Assembly: GCA_003427395.1 (NCBI GenBank)
Contig: BFEA01000447.1
Location: forward strand, 145,617-175,827
Length of the DNA stretch: 30,211 bases
Reading direction: 5' to 3'
Source: Chara braunii
Taxonomy: Eukaryota > Streptophyta > Charophyceae > Charales > Characeae
A model generated the notes under the pieces. That model saw only the letters and a program-made list of their open reading frames with translations. It searched no databases and was not told the DNA's origin. Below are positions 8,740 through 17,957 of this stretch, one piece after another; the stretch's first letter is position 1; each line of letters begins with the position of its first letter. Position numbers and translations under genes: made by a program.

Positions 8740-9440
8740 CCAACTAGCACGTTCACACCCAAGCCTCTTACGATAATTATTGGCCGACGGGGGTGCGCGG
8801 GCAGGAACGTCCCGCTATTCGGCTCCTTCCGTTTTGCAGCCCATTCGCCCACCAGCTCCCTACACGTCGAACTCCTCGGTCCGTACTTCAAAACGGTGGA
8901 ACAGATGACTTCCGCCAGCATCCGAACCTCGCCAGAACCCATAGGTCAGCGGAAAAAAAAACGCGGGCTCAGGGTCTTCGTCTGCCGTGACGGCCACCCA
9001 TGGTCGGTGTCGCTCCTGACTTAGGAGAGATCAAAGCTTAAGATCATAATAACGACGATAAAAATAATAAAATATCTAGGAAAATTTTTATCGTCAAAGG
9101 ACGATAGACGAGGAAAAGAGAAAATGCTAATCCCGTCTCGACGCCGTCTTTGGCAAAACCAAGGGGGATAGCCCCGTAGGGCCCCCAACCCTTATGTCCC
9201 TTCGCACTACTCTGACATCCCCGCGTCGTCGCCACTCGGTCTCGATCCCTAGATCTCTCTGATGAAAGTCCGACGTCGTAACCAATAGTGTTAGGCCCAA
9301 GTCTGGGTTTCGCTCTGACGGACGCCTAAATAGACAGATACTGTGCGACGCGCAGACCTACCGAATTGCTTTTAGAACCACCTTGTTGTCGATATCGTCC
9401 TTCGCCCGTACGCACAAGTCACCGGTAAGTGCACCAGTCA
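8740..9440 (+). pseudogene. Decayed coding block E (left copy), unknown protein
   Basis: The protein is not recognised. Translations of this block and of the minus strand of 16500-17150 share residues across frames: DDFRQHP against EEFRQHP, RAQG against RAQG, PRGIAP against PRGIAP, DAQTY against DARTY, and YAQVT against YAQVT. The DNA also aligns. The frame is broken several times here. In both copies it points towards the centre of the window. It is followed by about 260 bases of noncoding sequence ending in a palindrome (9683-9700). One reading is the 3' end of a retroelement followed by an LTR-like tail. Confidence 0.45.
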
Positions 9441-9705
9441 AACGACAAAAATCTATTTAGTCCTAGTTTAATCAAAACTAAAAATTCGGTCGGCGCCCAC
9501 GTCGGCTCTTCAGTCATCAAGGATAAAAAGAAATCACGCGCGCCTTAAGTCTACGTGCCCACACACTCTCTATTCTAATCAGCCACTCAGTCAACGTAAA
9601 CCATAGGCTCTGTCGTGCCTCGCGCGATATACTTAGACTTTAAACCAAAACTATTTTCTGTCGTTTGCAAAAAACAGAGCGGATACCCTTGTAAGGGTAT
9701 TCGCA
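9441..9705 (+). repeat. Noncoding tail of block E with terminal palindrome (left)
   Basis: This matches the reverse complement of 16270-16500. Shared phrases include CGCGCGC, GCCCACACACTCTCTA, TTATTTTCTGTCGTTTGCAA-like text and GAGCGGATACCCTTGTAAGG. The edge carries ATACCCTT-GT-AAGGGTAT at 9683-9700, 8-bp arms on a 2-base centre. Homology between the arms ends just beyond TCGGTG, where the LINE begins on the left and the SINE on the right. Confidence 0.65.
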
Positions 9706-10514
9706 CCGATAGCGCAGAAGCGGTCCATCATATGTTTTTTGTCGGAATGACCATACATACTTGAGGTAGGTCTTAAAACACCGAAGGGTTAAGAGTGATG
9801 CATTCAATTTATAAAAATCCCCTGCGTTGGTTCGGTTTCCTCCTGGAGGAGAAGGTGGCGACACTCATTGTCAAGGAAGGGGCTGCAGTGGAATATTTCT
9901 ACTAACTGCAGAGTCCCCTGCAGCTCCTCCGAGGTTTGGATTAAATCAATACGTGATTTAGAGGTCCGATCTGTTTGTTTTTTGTGAAGGCAAGAGCATC
10001 TGGATTGGGTTGGGAACTCCCTCTGAAAGGTATCGAACAGGTTGAGAGTGTGACAAAGGTCAGTGATGATACGTTCGTCGCTTTCCACGTATAGGAGGCA
10101 CGGTGTGGGGATCTGCCATCTATCCAACCAGCGGTTAGGGGCTGCATTAAAATCCCCAACCAGATAATCACCGCTTGCCTAAAGACTGGCCTCTACAACA
10201 CCCTGGACTTTAAAAAAAACTAATAATAATAAAAATTCCCGGCCATGATCGTGGGGATGCCCACCAGTTGTTTAGCTTTTAAAACTTCAAAAAACTTTTG
10301 TCGCTCTGTTGCGTCATTCGGCCCATATGCATTCAGTATGTTGACCACTTATGATTCAAGCCTTGCTAACATGTAAACTCATCACCCTTCCTCCTGGTCT
10401 GCTGCCCAATTGAAAGGCTTGACCCCTGAGCCCGGGGGAAGCCATATGGCCACCCCCCCCGTCCCGGGTCTTGGTGCATGTGTTGGGGTCAGAGTTCCTT
10501 GTGTGTGTGAATGA
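9706..10514 (-). pseudogene. LINE ORF2 AP-endonuclease domain, decayed (3' part)
   Basis: On the minus strand this encodes the second half of a LINE-type apurinic endonuclease. VAIWLPPGSGVKPFNW lies near 10440. VVNILNAYGPNDATERQKFF follows near 10345, the family's (V)NIYAPN block, and then PTIMAGNF. Next come a GDFNA-type block near 10160 with NRWLDRW, SRIDLI near 9960, and YKLNASLLTLRCFKTYL near 9800, which is the WxLN…LL linker between endonuclease and RT. There are in-frame stops (TGA TGA TAA near 10360-10390) and frameshifts. Two GNF/GDFN-like blocks about 85 bases apart point to an indel or an overlap of two copies. The RT domain is absent: the copy ends at the edge of arm block E. Confidence 0.8.
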
Positions 10515-10625
10515 TTTTTTTTTTTTTTTTATTTGCAAGGGGCTCCTGTCTATTGGTGGGGAGCTACACATGCTTGAAAGCGGGTCCAGCGCCCCTTGAG
10601 ATACAATGTTTAGATGATGTGCTTC
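10515..10625 (-). mobile_element. Short poly(A)-tailed 3' fragment inside the LINE endonuclease
   Basis: A 16-T run (10515-10530, poly(A) on the minus strand) is preceded, in minus-strand sense, by the sequence at 10551-10590. That sequence matches the segments before the poly(A) runs at 25079-25117 and 27535-27565 (CCACCAATAGA…, GGACCCG…). It lies between the QETH-equivalent and the VAIWLP blocks of the endonuclease. I read it as a severely 5'-truncated LINE or SINE copy inserted into the older LINE. Clear target-site duplications are not visible. Confidence 0.6.
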
Positions 10626-10800
10626 GGGTTGTCCATTAAGTGGTTTTCTTAAGGCAGACTATATCTGGTTAGTCAATTTCTATCTCTTTTAGTTGGTCCA
10701 GCATGGCCTGCCTTTTGGGTTGTATGGCGGAAGTCAGGCTGTCCTTTCTTTTTTTTTTCCTCTTTTTCATCGTTTGTTCAGCGGACAAACGTCCTCACTA
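10626..10800 (-). pseudogene. LINE AP-endonuclease N-terminal part
   Basis: The minus strand encodes RQAMLDQLKEIEID followed, after one stop, by PDIVCLKKTT. This is the LINE endonuclease block normally reading (L)…IDIVCLQETH, with the catalytic QE lost here (KK). It continues the domain interrupted by the insertion at 10515-10625. Upstream lies a Lys-rich, A-rich stretch (10740-10765 and 10866-10910), perhaps the junction with ORF1 or the 5' region. Confidence 0.65.
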
Positions 10801-10972
10801 AGGGCACAGTCACACCAGCACGTCATAGAATGTATCTAATGGTTATCACGACGTTAGGGAAGTCTTTTTTTTTCTCCTTCTTCTTTTTCTTGTTCTTTTT
10901 GGAAGTGACTGTTGTACGTATCAAAAAATAAAACACAACAGGGGACCCAGACTCAACAAAATTAGGTGTGAA

Positions 10973-11783
10973 GTGAAATTCAGGTTCGGCAAAAACAGGA
11001 TCGGAGGTACTGGTGGTTCAATGATTTTTCATTACGCATGGCCCAGTCCTCAAGGCTTATATAGAATTGAAAGCGCTGACTGTGAGAGAGACGACGATAT
11101 ATGTATAGGGGCTCAACTTTTTGGGAATGTGACGAAGTTGGTGGGGGAGTTGCAACATGGCGACATTCTTTTCTACACGGAAGACGAAGCCTCGTATGCT
11201 CAGGATGGAGGGCAAGATGACGAAAACATGGTCAGCTATTATGCTAACATCTGTACAGGGTGTGTGGATTGGGAAGTTGATAGTGAGATGGACCATGAAG
11301 GGGATATGTGGGACAGGGATGAACATATTGGGGGGGGGGGTGGCGGATGGTGGGAGAACCTGATGGCGCCCCCTTCTCAGCTCGGCGTCGAGAGTGTCGA
11401 TGCTGAAGATGTCACTTATCCGCAGCAGGGGGATGGTGACCAGGCGGATGAGTGGGAGGTAGAGCAGGGGTTCGTGGCAGAGGCGATGGTTGAGGTGGAT
11501 GAGAGGCAGGGAATGGGTAAGATCGACGAGAAGGAGGCTGGCAACAACAACAACAACAACTATAAGGGGGGGTTGGCGGATGGTGGGATAACTTGATGGC
11601 GCTCCCTTTTCAAATCGGCGCCAAGACTGCCGATGCCAATGATGTTACTCATCTGCAGCGGGGGGATGGTGACCAGGCAGATGAGTGGGAGGTGGAGCAG
11701 GGGATCATGGCAGAGGCGGCGGTTGTGGTGGAGGAGAGGCAGGGAATGGGCGAGATCGACGAGAAGGGTGGGGAGGTTGACAA

Positions 11784-11820
<37 letters not shown>

Positions 11821-12041
11821 GCATCAACAAAGACGGCGAGCAACGAATGGGCGAGATGGATGCGACGGGAGTGAAGGATGATAACAACAACGACAACAAT
11901 AACAACAAAGACGGTGAGCAAGGATTGGGCGTAATGGGTGAGGAGGGCGTGAAGGATGACAACAAAATCTACAACGATGGTGATAACAACAACAACGACA
12001 GCAAAAAAAAAAAAAAAAAACCTCAACAACAACAACAGTAA
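10973..12041 (+). pseudogene. Acidic, repeat-built ORF broken at low-complexity tracts
   Basis: I do not recognise this protein. The first frame (10973-11596, 207 codons) is rich in Asp/Glu/Gly and contains WWENLMAPPSQ and GDGDQADEWEVEQG. The next frame (from 11593) repeats the same module as WWDNLMALPFQ and GDGDQADEWEVEQG, an exact tandem of 233 bp. A one-base shift near the AAC and G runs separates them. After an (AAT)n run at about 11784-11820 a third frame carries two copies of about 80 bp (KDGEQ…GVKDDN), then Asn, Lys and Gln runs, and stops at 12041. The repeats are shared at protein level across the breaks, so one ancestral frame is likely, disrupted by slippage. It lacks signal peptide, membrane or catalytic motifs. 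It could also be fortuitous low-complexity DNA. Confidence 0.4.
11345..11790 (+). repeat. 233-bp tandem duplication
   Basis: The two halves start at 11345 and 11578. Shared text includes GGATGGTGACCAGGC and GAGAGGCAGGGAATGGG. The copies differ at scattered positions, many at codon third bases or giving conservative changes, so the duplication is not recent. Confidence 0.85.
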
Positions 12042-12060
12042 CAACAACAACAATAATTAT
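11784..12060 (+). repeat. AAT and AAC trinucleotide microsatellites
   Basis: An (AAT)n run occupies about 11784-11820. Interrupted AAC/ACG runs occur at 11880-11910, 11985-12000 and 12022-12056, with an A18-like run at 12004-12020. Other AAC repeats occur at 11542-11562. Confidence 0.9.
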
Positions 12061-12395
12061 AACGACGGCGGCGACGATAACTACGGGAGCAAAAGGGCAG
12101 AGAGGGGTTATTGTGCATCCAAATGCCTTATCAGCATCATGGGGGAGGTGCCGCCAACAGCGCAGTGGGGGGGAATTCGTAGCTTTTTAGGGCTCGCGAA
12201 GTGGGGTTTGCAGTTGAAGCTACGACTTACCGTTCCCCCCTACCCATACCCGGTGTTCTTTTATGCTGATTTGTGTCTCTTTTTCTGGCATTGGGTGGGG
12301 ATAGGATAGATGATCTCTCTGCAATGATTACGGTTGACCTCCTCTCAACTCTCAAACCCTCAACTCTTACTCATGAAAGGATTGTTGATGCTTAC
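12061..12395. other. No gene or repeat recognised
   Basis: The sequence moves from the AAC-rich tract to mixed-composition DNA. The short frame that continues to 12309 has no supporting feature. I see nothing assignable. Confidence 0.4.
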
Positions 12396-12519
12396 GTTTT
12401 ATCTTTTCTTGTGAGTAAATGTGCGATATGACATCTATACACATCATTTTATAGGCGATATATGTTCATGACCAGCAGGTCAATCCTTCCCCTGAGTAGG
12501 GGAATAAACAATGCCTCTA

Positions 12520-13330
12520 CTCTGTTTGGTGATACAGGTGAGCATGTAACATAACATAAAGATGTTGGACTCGGTTTCCAGCTCACATATTGTAAATCAG
12601 CTCTAGGGTTTCGTTTCACATTTGTGTTAGGGTTAGATTTCTGGTTTGACTGTTAGAATTGGGTTTGATGCCTCGTCTGCTATGGTGATAGGCTATGGGA
12701 ATTTTCCTTCAAGGGACATATATTGTCGATGAAGGAATACAAACAAATTAGACAATGGCATGTATGGGGTAGGGTTTGGTGGTCTGATTCATTGTTTTAG
12801 AGCACATACATTTTGTTTTTAGGGACGTTGGGCCCGACTCCCAGACGATATACAATGCATCCTTGATTACAGACGTTGGACCCGATTGGACCCGATTGGT
12901 CTGATCTCCAGCTTACACACATCATATCAAAGTTAGGGTTTTGTCTGCTGGTCTGATAGATAAGAGAGATTGAAGCTTTAGTTCGTTTTGAGAACCTGTA
13001 CATATGATGGATATGGTTCTACACTGATTAACGAACATGCATAGGATGTAGGAGATATCAACATATCTCTGTATAGGGGCGTTGGTACCAATTTCCAGCT
13101 GAAGATCACATCATATCAAAGTTAGGGTCTCGTCTCCTGGTCTGTTAGGTAGGATTGGGATTGATGCCTTACTACGTTTTTTGAGAATTTGTAGATATGA
13201 TGGATATAGTACTACCACCATCTGACATATTTTGATTCACAAACGTACATAGGAAGTATGAGATATTAACACATTTCTGTATTGGGACGCTTGACTCGAT
13301 TTCCAGTTGACACATACTTAACGAGGATGT
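12520..13330. repeat. Degenerate tandem repeat of about 207 bp
   Basis: The marker GTTGGACTCGGTTTCCAGCT and its variants occur near 12562, 12876, 13081 and 13290, so the last intervals are 205 and 209 bp and the first is 314. Each unit also has CATATCAAAGTTAGGGT, a CTGGTCTG(A/T)TAG phrase, GATATGATGGATAT and a GAGATAT(C/T)AACA phrase. Repeated TTAGGGTT text here is part of the unit and not a telomeric array. Confidence 0.75.
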
Positions 13331-13581
13331 TCTTATTATCTCGTTAAGTAGATTTTTTGTATACGAAGTTAAAAAAAATAAAAAAATAAATAAGTAAATA
13401 AAATAACATCGAGGTGCAATAGACTCTGGTTGCCTCTGCTTCACAGAATCCTAATGCCACCATGTACAGATAATTTATCCCAGGATCCCACACTCGGACA
13501 CTAGGCCCCCTGTAAGAGGTAATTAAGCTAAATCCCAATCATGAAAACGATAGAAATTCACAACCGAAATTACGTTGTTCA

Positions 13582-13990
13582 GGGTCCAAGTCCCACTTCC
13601 AGTGTTGAGTTTCCTTAATGCCCGGATCTGGACGTGTTTATAGAGATATGCATAAAATTATATTGAGTTTCCTCAACCACACCTCTCCACAAACACATCC
13701 AGATTAGGGCATAGAGGAAAATAAGTTCTTGAATCACAGTTTGGATTCAATTTAGATTTTTTTTTAAACTAATTTAATAAATTTGGGCGTTGTGATTGGT
13801 ACATTACTCTGTTTTGGCGTGTGACTTTATAGTACAATTAGGTAATATCAAAATATATATTTAAAACCAAAAAAATTAAAAACAATAACATATGTCTTCA
13901 TTCGAAGATATATGAAACTTAAATTTTAAGTATATCTAACACATTTTGATAGAAAATCGATCTACATGGTTGCTAGTGGGACTTGGACCC
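13582..13990. mobile_element. MITE-like foldback, about 409 bp
   Basis: Perfect 16-bp terminal inverted repeats, GGGTCCAAGTCCCACT at 13582-13597 and its complement at 13975-13990, bracket an A/T-rich body. A second inverted repeat inside (13618-13639 and 13691-13712) matches at 19 of 22 bases. No transposase is encoded. The target-site duplication is uncertain, at best CA. This could be a nonautonomous DNA transposon or two nested foldbacks. Confidence 0.5.
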
Positions 13991-14092
13991 CAGAATGGGA
14001 AGTCGGATCTCAAACAAGAGACCTTTCTAGGATTGTTTGACTGCTTCGCTTTCTTTTGGCAAATGCAGTCGTCGCTGCCTTGGTTAAACCCG

Positions 14093-14263
14093 CTATACAA
14101 TTCCCCGCTTGAAAATACTTGTCGCGCCAGTATATCCGGAAGCCAAGGGAAAAGGGGCGCCGTTGATAAATTTCATCGGCATACCGTTTCCATTTAAGGT
14201 CTTTTGTGGTTGACAGTTCACATATTTGTTCGTGCGGCAGAAGAAATGTATCATCGTATGCAT
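14093..14263 (-). pseudogene. Short open frame, unrecognised
   Basis: A 56-codon minus-strand frame starts MHTMIHFFCRTNKYVN and ends FKRGIV. Its composition is protein-like, but I know no family for it. It sits in a 2-kb minus-strand tract (to 16018) with other frames of similar quality. It may be debris of one decayed gene or element. Confidence 0.2.
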
Positions 14264-15040
14264 AAGGGGGCTCTTTTTTTCTCAGATGTGCTTCACCTTA
14301 CTTAGTCGAGGATTTGCAACATTCTTTTTGTGATGTGTTCACATTCAATGGCCTTTTGGTAGTGGTGGGTGAAATCTTCTCCCTTTCCGATAGACTAGGG
14401 ATGCCTATGGGATAATGATGCTATTTCTTCTGGGTTTTCTGACTACCCTTCTCCCTAAGAACATGGCGTATGTCTTTGAGTGTGTTAGGGAACCATTTTG
14501 TGGATGATTTGGAGACAGAGGAAAGGATTCAGTCTGTTGTACCCCCTTCTTTGCCATTGTTGGTCCACAGGGTCAAACCACCAGTACAAGGCCGCAACCA
14601 AGTTGAGAATCATGATTGAGCCTCTCCTAAAGTTTTGGAGGCTTGGGATAGGGCCTATGAATGGCGGGCGTAAAGAAAAATTTGTCCCGTGCCTTGGAGT
14701 GGGACCAGGCATAGCACCGTAAACCCCTAGTTGGGCCCTATCCTTAGCCTAATCTTTCATCTTGTCTTTCTTCCCCCGCCATTTCGTCCTTTACGCACTT
14801 GTTTGCATCACACCTCTATCTATGCACCGGTCCCGAGTCCCCAAGTTTTTTGAAGAGACTCATTCTTTTTATCTTTTTTTCTTTTTTCTTTTTAAAGTCC
14901 AGATTGTTATAGAGGTTAGCCACCAGGCATATGACAGTCCCTTCATCAGTTGGCCATTTGATCATCCAGATGATTTTCTATACAGGCCCCCTATGTGACT
15001 CCCTCCCAGCCTTACTCATCATTATTGTCCCCGGTGCATC
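14264..15040. other. Mixed DNA with weak frames only
   Basis: Short frames on both strands overlap at 14485-14722 without a way to choose between them. A T-rich run occurs at 14867-14893. No recognisable repeat or motif is present. Confidence 0.3.
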
Positions 15041-15041
15041 C

Positions 15042-16018
15042 CTACTCCCAAGGTCCTACCTTAGTGTTTTTACCACCCAGGATCATCACCCTGTGTACAG
15101 TGTGTAGTGACCTGACCGGATGGTGGTTATAGGCATCAAGGCTAAGCAGGTCCTCACCTCCATCCTCGACCCTGATTAGAGCATAGCCGGGAGAACCCTT
15201 TTGTATGGGTACTTCGAGCACTCGGGGTAGACATTCTACTACAAGTCTCATAGGTGAACCCTTTTTTCCTCATTAGAAAGATCCTAGCCTTATCATCATC
15301 ACATCCCTCTGGTTATTATCTTGAATTTTATGTTTTTGAAACATTCCTATTGGACGTTGTTTGTACCTAGAGCACCTCCTGTTTTTGTCCTGAGCAGGCT
15401 CATGGCCGCACTCCACTCCCCTTACCTCTATCATCAACTGGGGGTTCCAATCATTTTTTATTGTCCTCCAAAGTGCCTCTAGTTTTCGTCCTCAGTGGGT
15501 TGACGGCCACCATTCGCTCCCCCACCTCTATCATCAACTATACCTACTTTGGACTATTTTAATCTTACTGTATTCTCTATGCAGGTAGCAGACCACCGTC
15601 ACCCCTTGAGACAACCTCTACTGCAGGTTCCCTAACGATATCCTCCATTGGAGCCGATACCACCTCTACTCCTACCAATGGGACCCCTAAGACATCCCCT
15701 ACTGCAGGTTTCCCACCGATATCCTCCAATGGAGTTTCGTCCAACCTACCCTTCCCAAAGAGGTGTCCCTGATTGAATCCCACCCGTAGCCCATGCCCCC
15801 CCGAATCAAATCACTAAGGTAATCAGTCCTATGTGACCAATTTCCCACAACCCTGTCTGCATCGCCACAAATCTGGCACTTTCTTCGTTGACAGGTATTG
15901 CACCTAGAACCTTATTCTTATTGTTAATCATCTTAACCTCCAAGCTACAACATCTATTGATCTGTACGTGTGCTACGCTGAGCTCGAGTAAAGGACAAGT
16001 GTGCAACCACCTGGACAA
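15042..16018 (-). pseudogene. Decayed coding tract, unrecognised
   Basis: Minus-strand frames follow each other: 15806-16018 (LEVKMINNKNKVLGAIPVNE), 15577-15783 (Gly/Val/Glu-rich with two related halves, EDIGGKPAV and EDIVREPAV, from a tandem duplication of about 93 bp) and 15042-15251 (GYALIRVEDGGEDLLSLDAY). Upstream of the last, another frame reads ARIFLMRKKG and joins it by a frameshift near 15260. The protein-like composition is consistent on this strand. I cannot name the family. A retroelement polyprotein linker or a lost gene are both possible. Confidence 0.3.
15372..15545. repeat. Tandem duplication of about 102 bp
   Basis: The text …GTCCTGAGCAGGCTCATGGCC…CTCTATCATCAACT is followed about 102 bases later by GTCCTCAGTGGGTTGACGGCC…CTCTATCATCAACT. 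It lies within the decayed minus-strand tract. Confidence 0.7.
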
Positions 16019-16077
16019 TCCGGTGGACCATCAACCAAACCTCTCATAACCTAAACCCAATATACAACAACCATGGA

Positions 16078-16266
16078 CTAAATCCCTTGGGTGGTGAGCA
16101 GGCAATGTCTATAATCCCTACCGTGCATCATCCCAAGGGGGGTTTGCAAATGATTGTGCGTTAGGTAAACGCCCGCCGGTGTCCCTGCACGTGGCTGCGA
16201 AGTTTTGAACACACAACCTAAGACCACAATGCACATTTTCAACCGGTGCCCTAACCACTGAGCCAC
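16078..16266 (-). mobile_element. tRNA-derived SINE
   Basis: The minus strand starts CACCGTGGCTCAGTGGTTAG, with a box A (TGGCTCAGTGG) matching the pol III consensus. About 40 bases on, a box B (GTTCAAAAC) matches GWTCRANNC exactly. The body then runs through GGATGATGCACGGTAGGG towards about 16078. The anticodon region does not fold as a tRNA, so it is a SINE head and not a gene. It abuts the edge of arm block E at about 16270. The 3' tail is not clearly defined. Confidence 0.65.
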
Positions 16267-16269
16267 GGT

Positions 16270-16500
16270 GTCGGTGTGAATACCCTTACAAGGGTATCCG
16301 CTCTGGTTTTTGCAAGCGACAGAAAATAAGGTTAAATGTTTAAGTATCTCGCGTAAGGCGCGAGTGTGCCAGTGGTTTACGTCAAGTTGGTTGGACGATT
16401 GACTAAGAGTAGAGAGTGTGTGGGCGCGCAGAAATGAAGCGCGCGTGATCTTTTATTTTTGGTTGATGATTGTGAAAGTCGGCGTAATTGCCGACCAGAT
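16270..16500 (-). repeat. Noncoding tail of block E with terminal palindrome (right)
   Basis: This is the reverse complement of the left tail at 9441-9705. It has the same 8+2+8 palindrome at 16280-16297 (ATACCCTT-AC-AAGGGTAT). Reading outwards it begins TGTGAATACCC. If this is an LTR-type edge, the terminal TG…CA rule would be met at this end. Confidence 0.65.
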
Positions 16501-17151
16501 TTTATTCTTTTGATTAAACTCGTTGATCGATGTGCTGGCATGTGACCTGTGCGTACGTGCGGAGGACGGCATCAACGACAACATGGAATTCCAATACGTC
16601 CTGGTAGGTCCGCGCGTCGCGCAGTTCTTGTTTATTTGGACGCCCGACAGAACTAGACTCAGCCTTGGGCCTAGCACTAGCAGGATACGGTGCCTGACTT
16701 TTATCTAAGAGATCTAGGGAACGAGGTCAGCGAGTGATGGCGCGAGAGCGTGGGAGCGACGCGACGGAACCGCGGGGTTGAGGGTCCGACGGGGCTATCC
16801 CCCTTGGGTCTGTCGGCGGCGGCGTCAGAAAGCTACCAGCGGTTTCTTTTCCCTTATCGTCACATCCTGACGATTAAAAGTTCTAAATAATTGGTTATTT
16901 ATTGTCGTATTATTATTTTGCTCCGGCGTTCCTTGACTCAGAAGCGATGTTGGATTTGGAGGCCGTCGTGGCGGTCGATGACCTTGAGCGCGCGCCTCTT
17001 TTGGTTGACTTATAGGTTTCCGTACGTCGGGGTGTTGACGAAATTCCTCTGTCCAGCCCTCCCTGAAAAGTGGACCGAGGGGGTCAACGTGCATGCGAGC
17101 TGATGGGTGATTAGCCCATGATCGGGATAGGACTTGAGTGGCGGGACACAA
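16500..17151 (-). pseudogene. Decayed coding block E (right copy), unknown protein
   Basis: The best open part is 16825-17151 (108 codons) with EGWTEEFRQHPDVRKP and ARAQGHRPPRRPP. Beyond a stop, other frames continue with PRGIAP, GRPNKQELRDARTYQ and VVVDAVLRTYAQVT. The same residues appear in the left copy in the same order. Conservation at residue level across two broken copies shows that a protein was once encoded. Its family is unknown to me. It is Arg/Pro-rich, and the direction is towards the window centre. Confidence 0.45.
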
Positions 17152-17204
17152 GCGGTTATCGGGTAGCTGAAAATTCAGAAATGAAAATTTTGAAGTGAGA
17201 GTTT

Positions 17205-17575
17205 TTGCAGTCTGAAAATCCTGAATGATTCTGAAGTGGTGAAAAGTCCGAAGACCCTGAAAACCACTTGTTTAGGCAGGCTGCATCCTGAAGTGGTCAA
17301 GTGAGAGTTTTGGGCAGTCTGAAAATCATGAATGGTCCTGAAGTGGTGAAAGGTCCGAAGACCATGAAAACCACCCTTCACCACTTGAGGATGCGGCCTG
17401 CCTAAACAAGTGGTTTTCAGGGTCTTCGAAGCTTTCACCACGTCACGACCATTTAGGATTTTCAGACCTGAATGGTCCTGAAGTGATGAAAGGTCCGAAG
17501 ACCCTGAAAACCACCTGTTTAGGCAGGCTGCATCCTGAAGTGGTGAAGGGGGTCCTGAAGTGGTGATGAAAAATA
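17205..17575. repeat. Foldback cluster of a 90-95-bp repeat
   Basis: Four copies of a unit with TGAAGTGGTGAAAGGTCCGA and ACCACTTGTTTAGGCAGGC phrases occur: plus at 17211-17302, plus (partial) at 17317-17378, inverted at about 17379-17466, plus at 17466-17560. Adjacent opposite copies could form long hairpins. The last three copies are duplicated again at about 18228-18471. Confidence 0.8.
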
Positions 17576-17957
17576 CGATTGTTGTTAACCTTCTCTCTGG
17601 TGGGACCTTTTGAGGGAGTACCGTCCGTTCCCCGCCATCAGCGGCGGAGAACCCTCCTCCACTTCGGTCTTCAAAGTTCTCATTTGAATATTTGCTACTA
17701 CCGCCGGATCTGTACCGGGAAGCCCCCCTAGGCCCATGCTTAGGCCTTGCGACAGGGGAACATGCCCGTAAAGAACCCAAAAAGGGTGGGTGAGCTCCAC
17801 CCGAACGGAGCGGGACAGCGGAAACTCTATGGGAAAGGTTCATAGTGGTACTCTGAGCAAAAGGGTTGTCGGACCCTGGTCTGAGCCGCGGTGGCAATAC
17901 TGTCTGTAGATCGCATATAGGTATAGCTGGAGGAAAAGTAACTTGAGACGAACTCAT
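17565..17957 (-). CDS. Possible disordered protein N-terminus, unrecognised (first copy)
   Basis: Within a 328-codon open frame (17175-18161) the part from the ATG at 17957 reads MSSSQVTFPPAIPICDLQ and continues rich in Ser, Arg, Gly and Pro down to the repeat boundary near 17565. Beyond that, the frame only runs through the 90-bp foldback repeats, which are not plausible protein. The same frame exists in the duplicated copy (18476-18868). A gag-like disordered N-terminus is possible, but no domain is visible. A long frame by GC content alone is the main alternative. Confidence 0.25.

Noticed and set aside
12600-13130. TTAGGGTT phrases as telomeric repeats
   Set aside because: They are isolated parts of a 207-bp unit and do not form an array.
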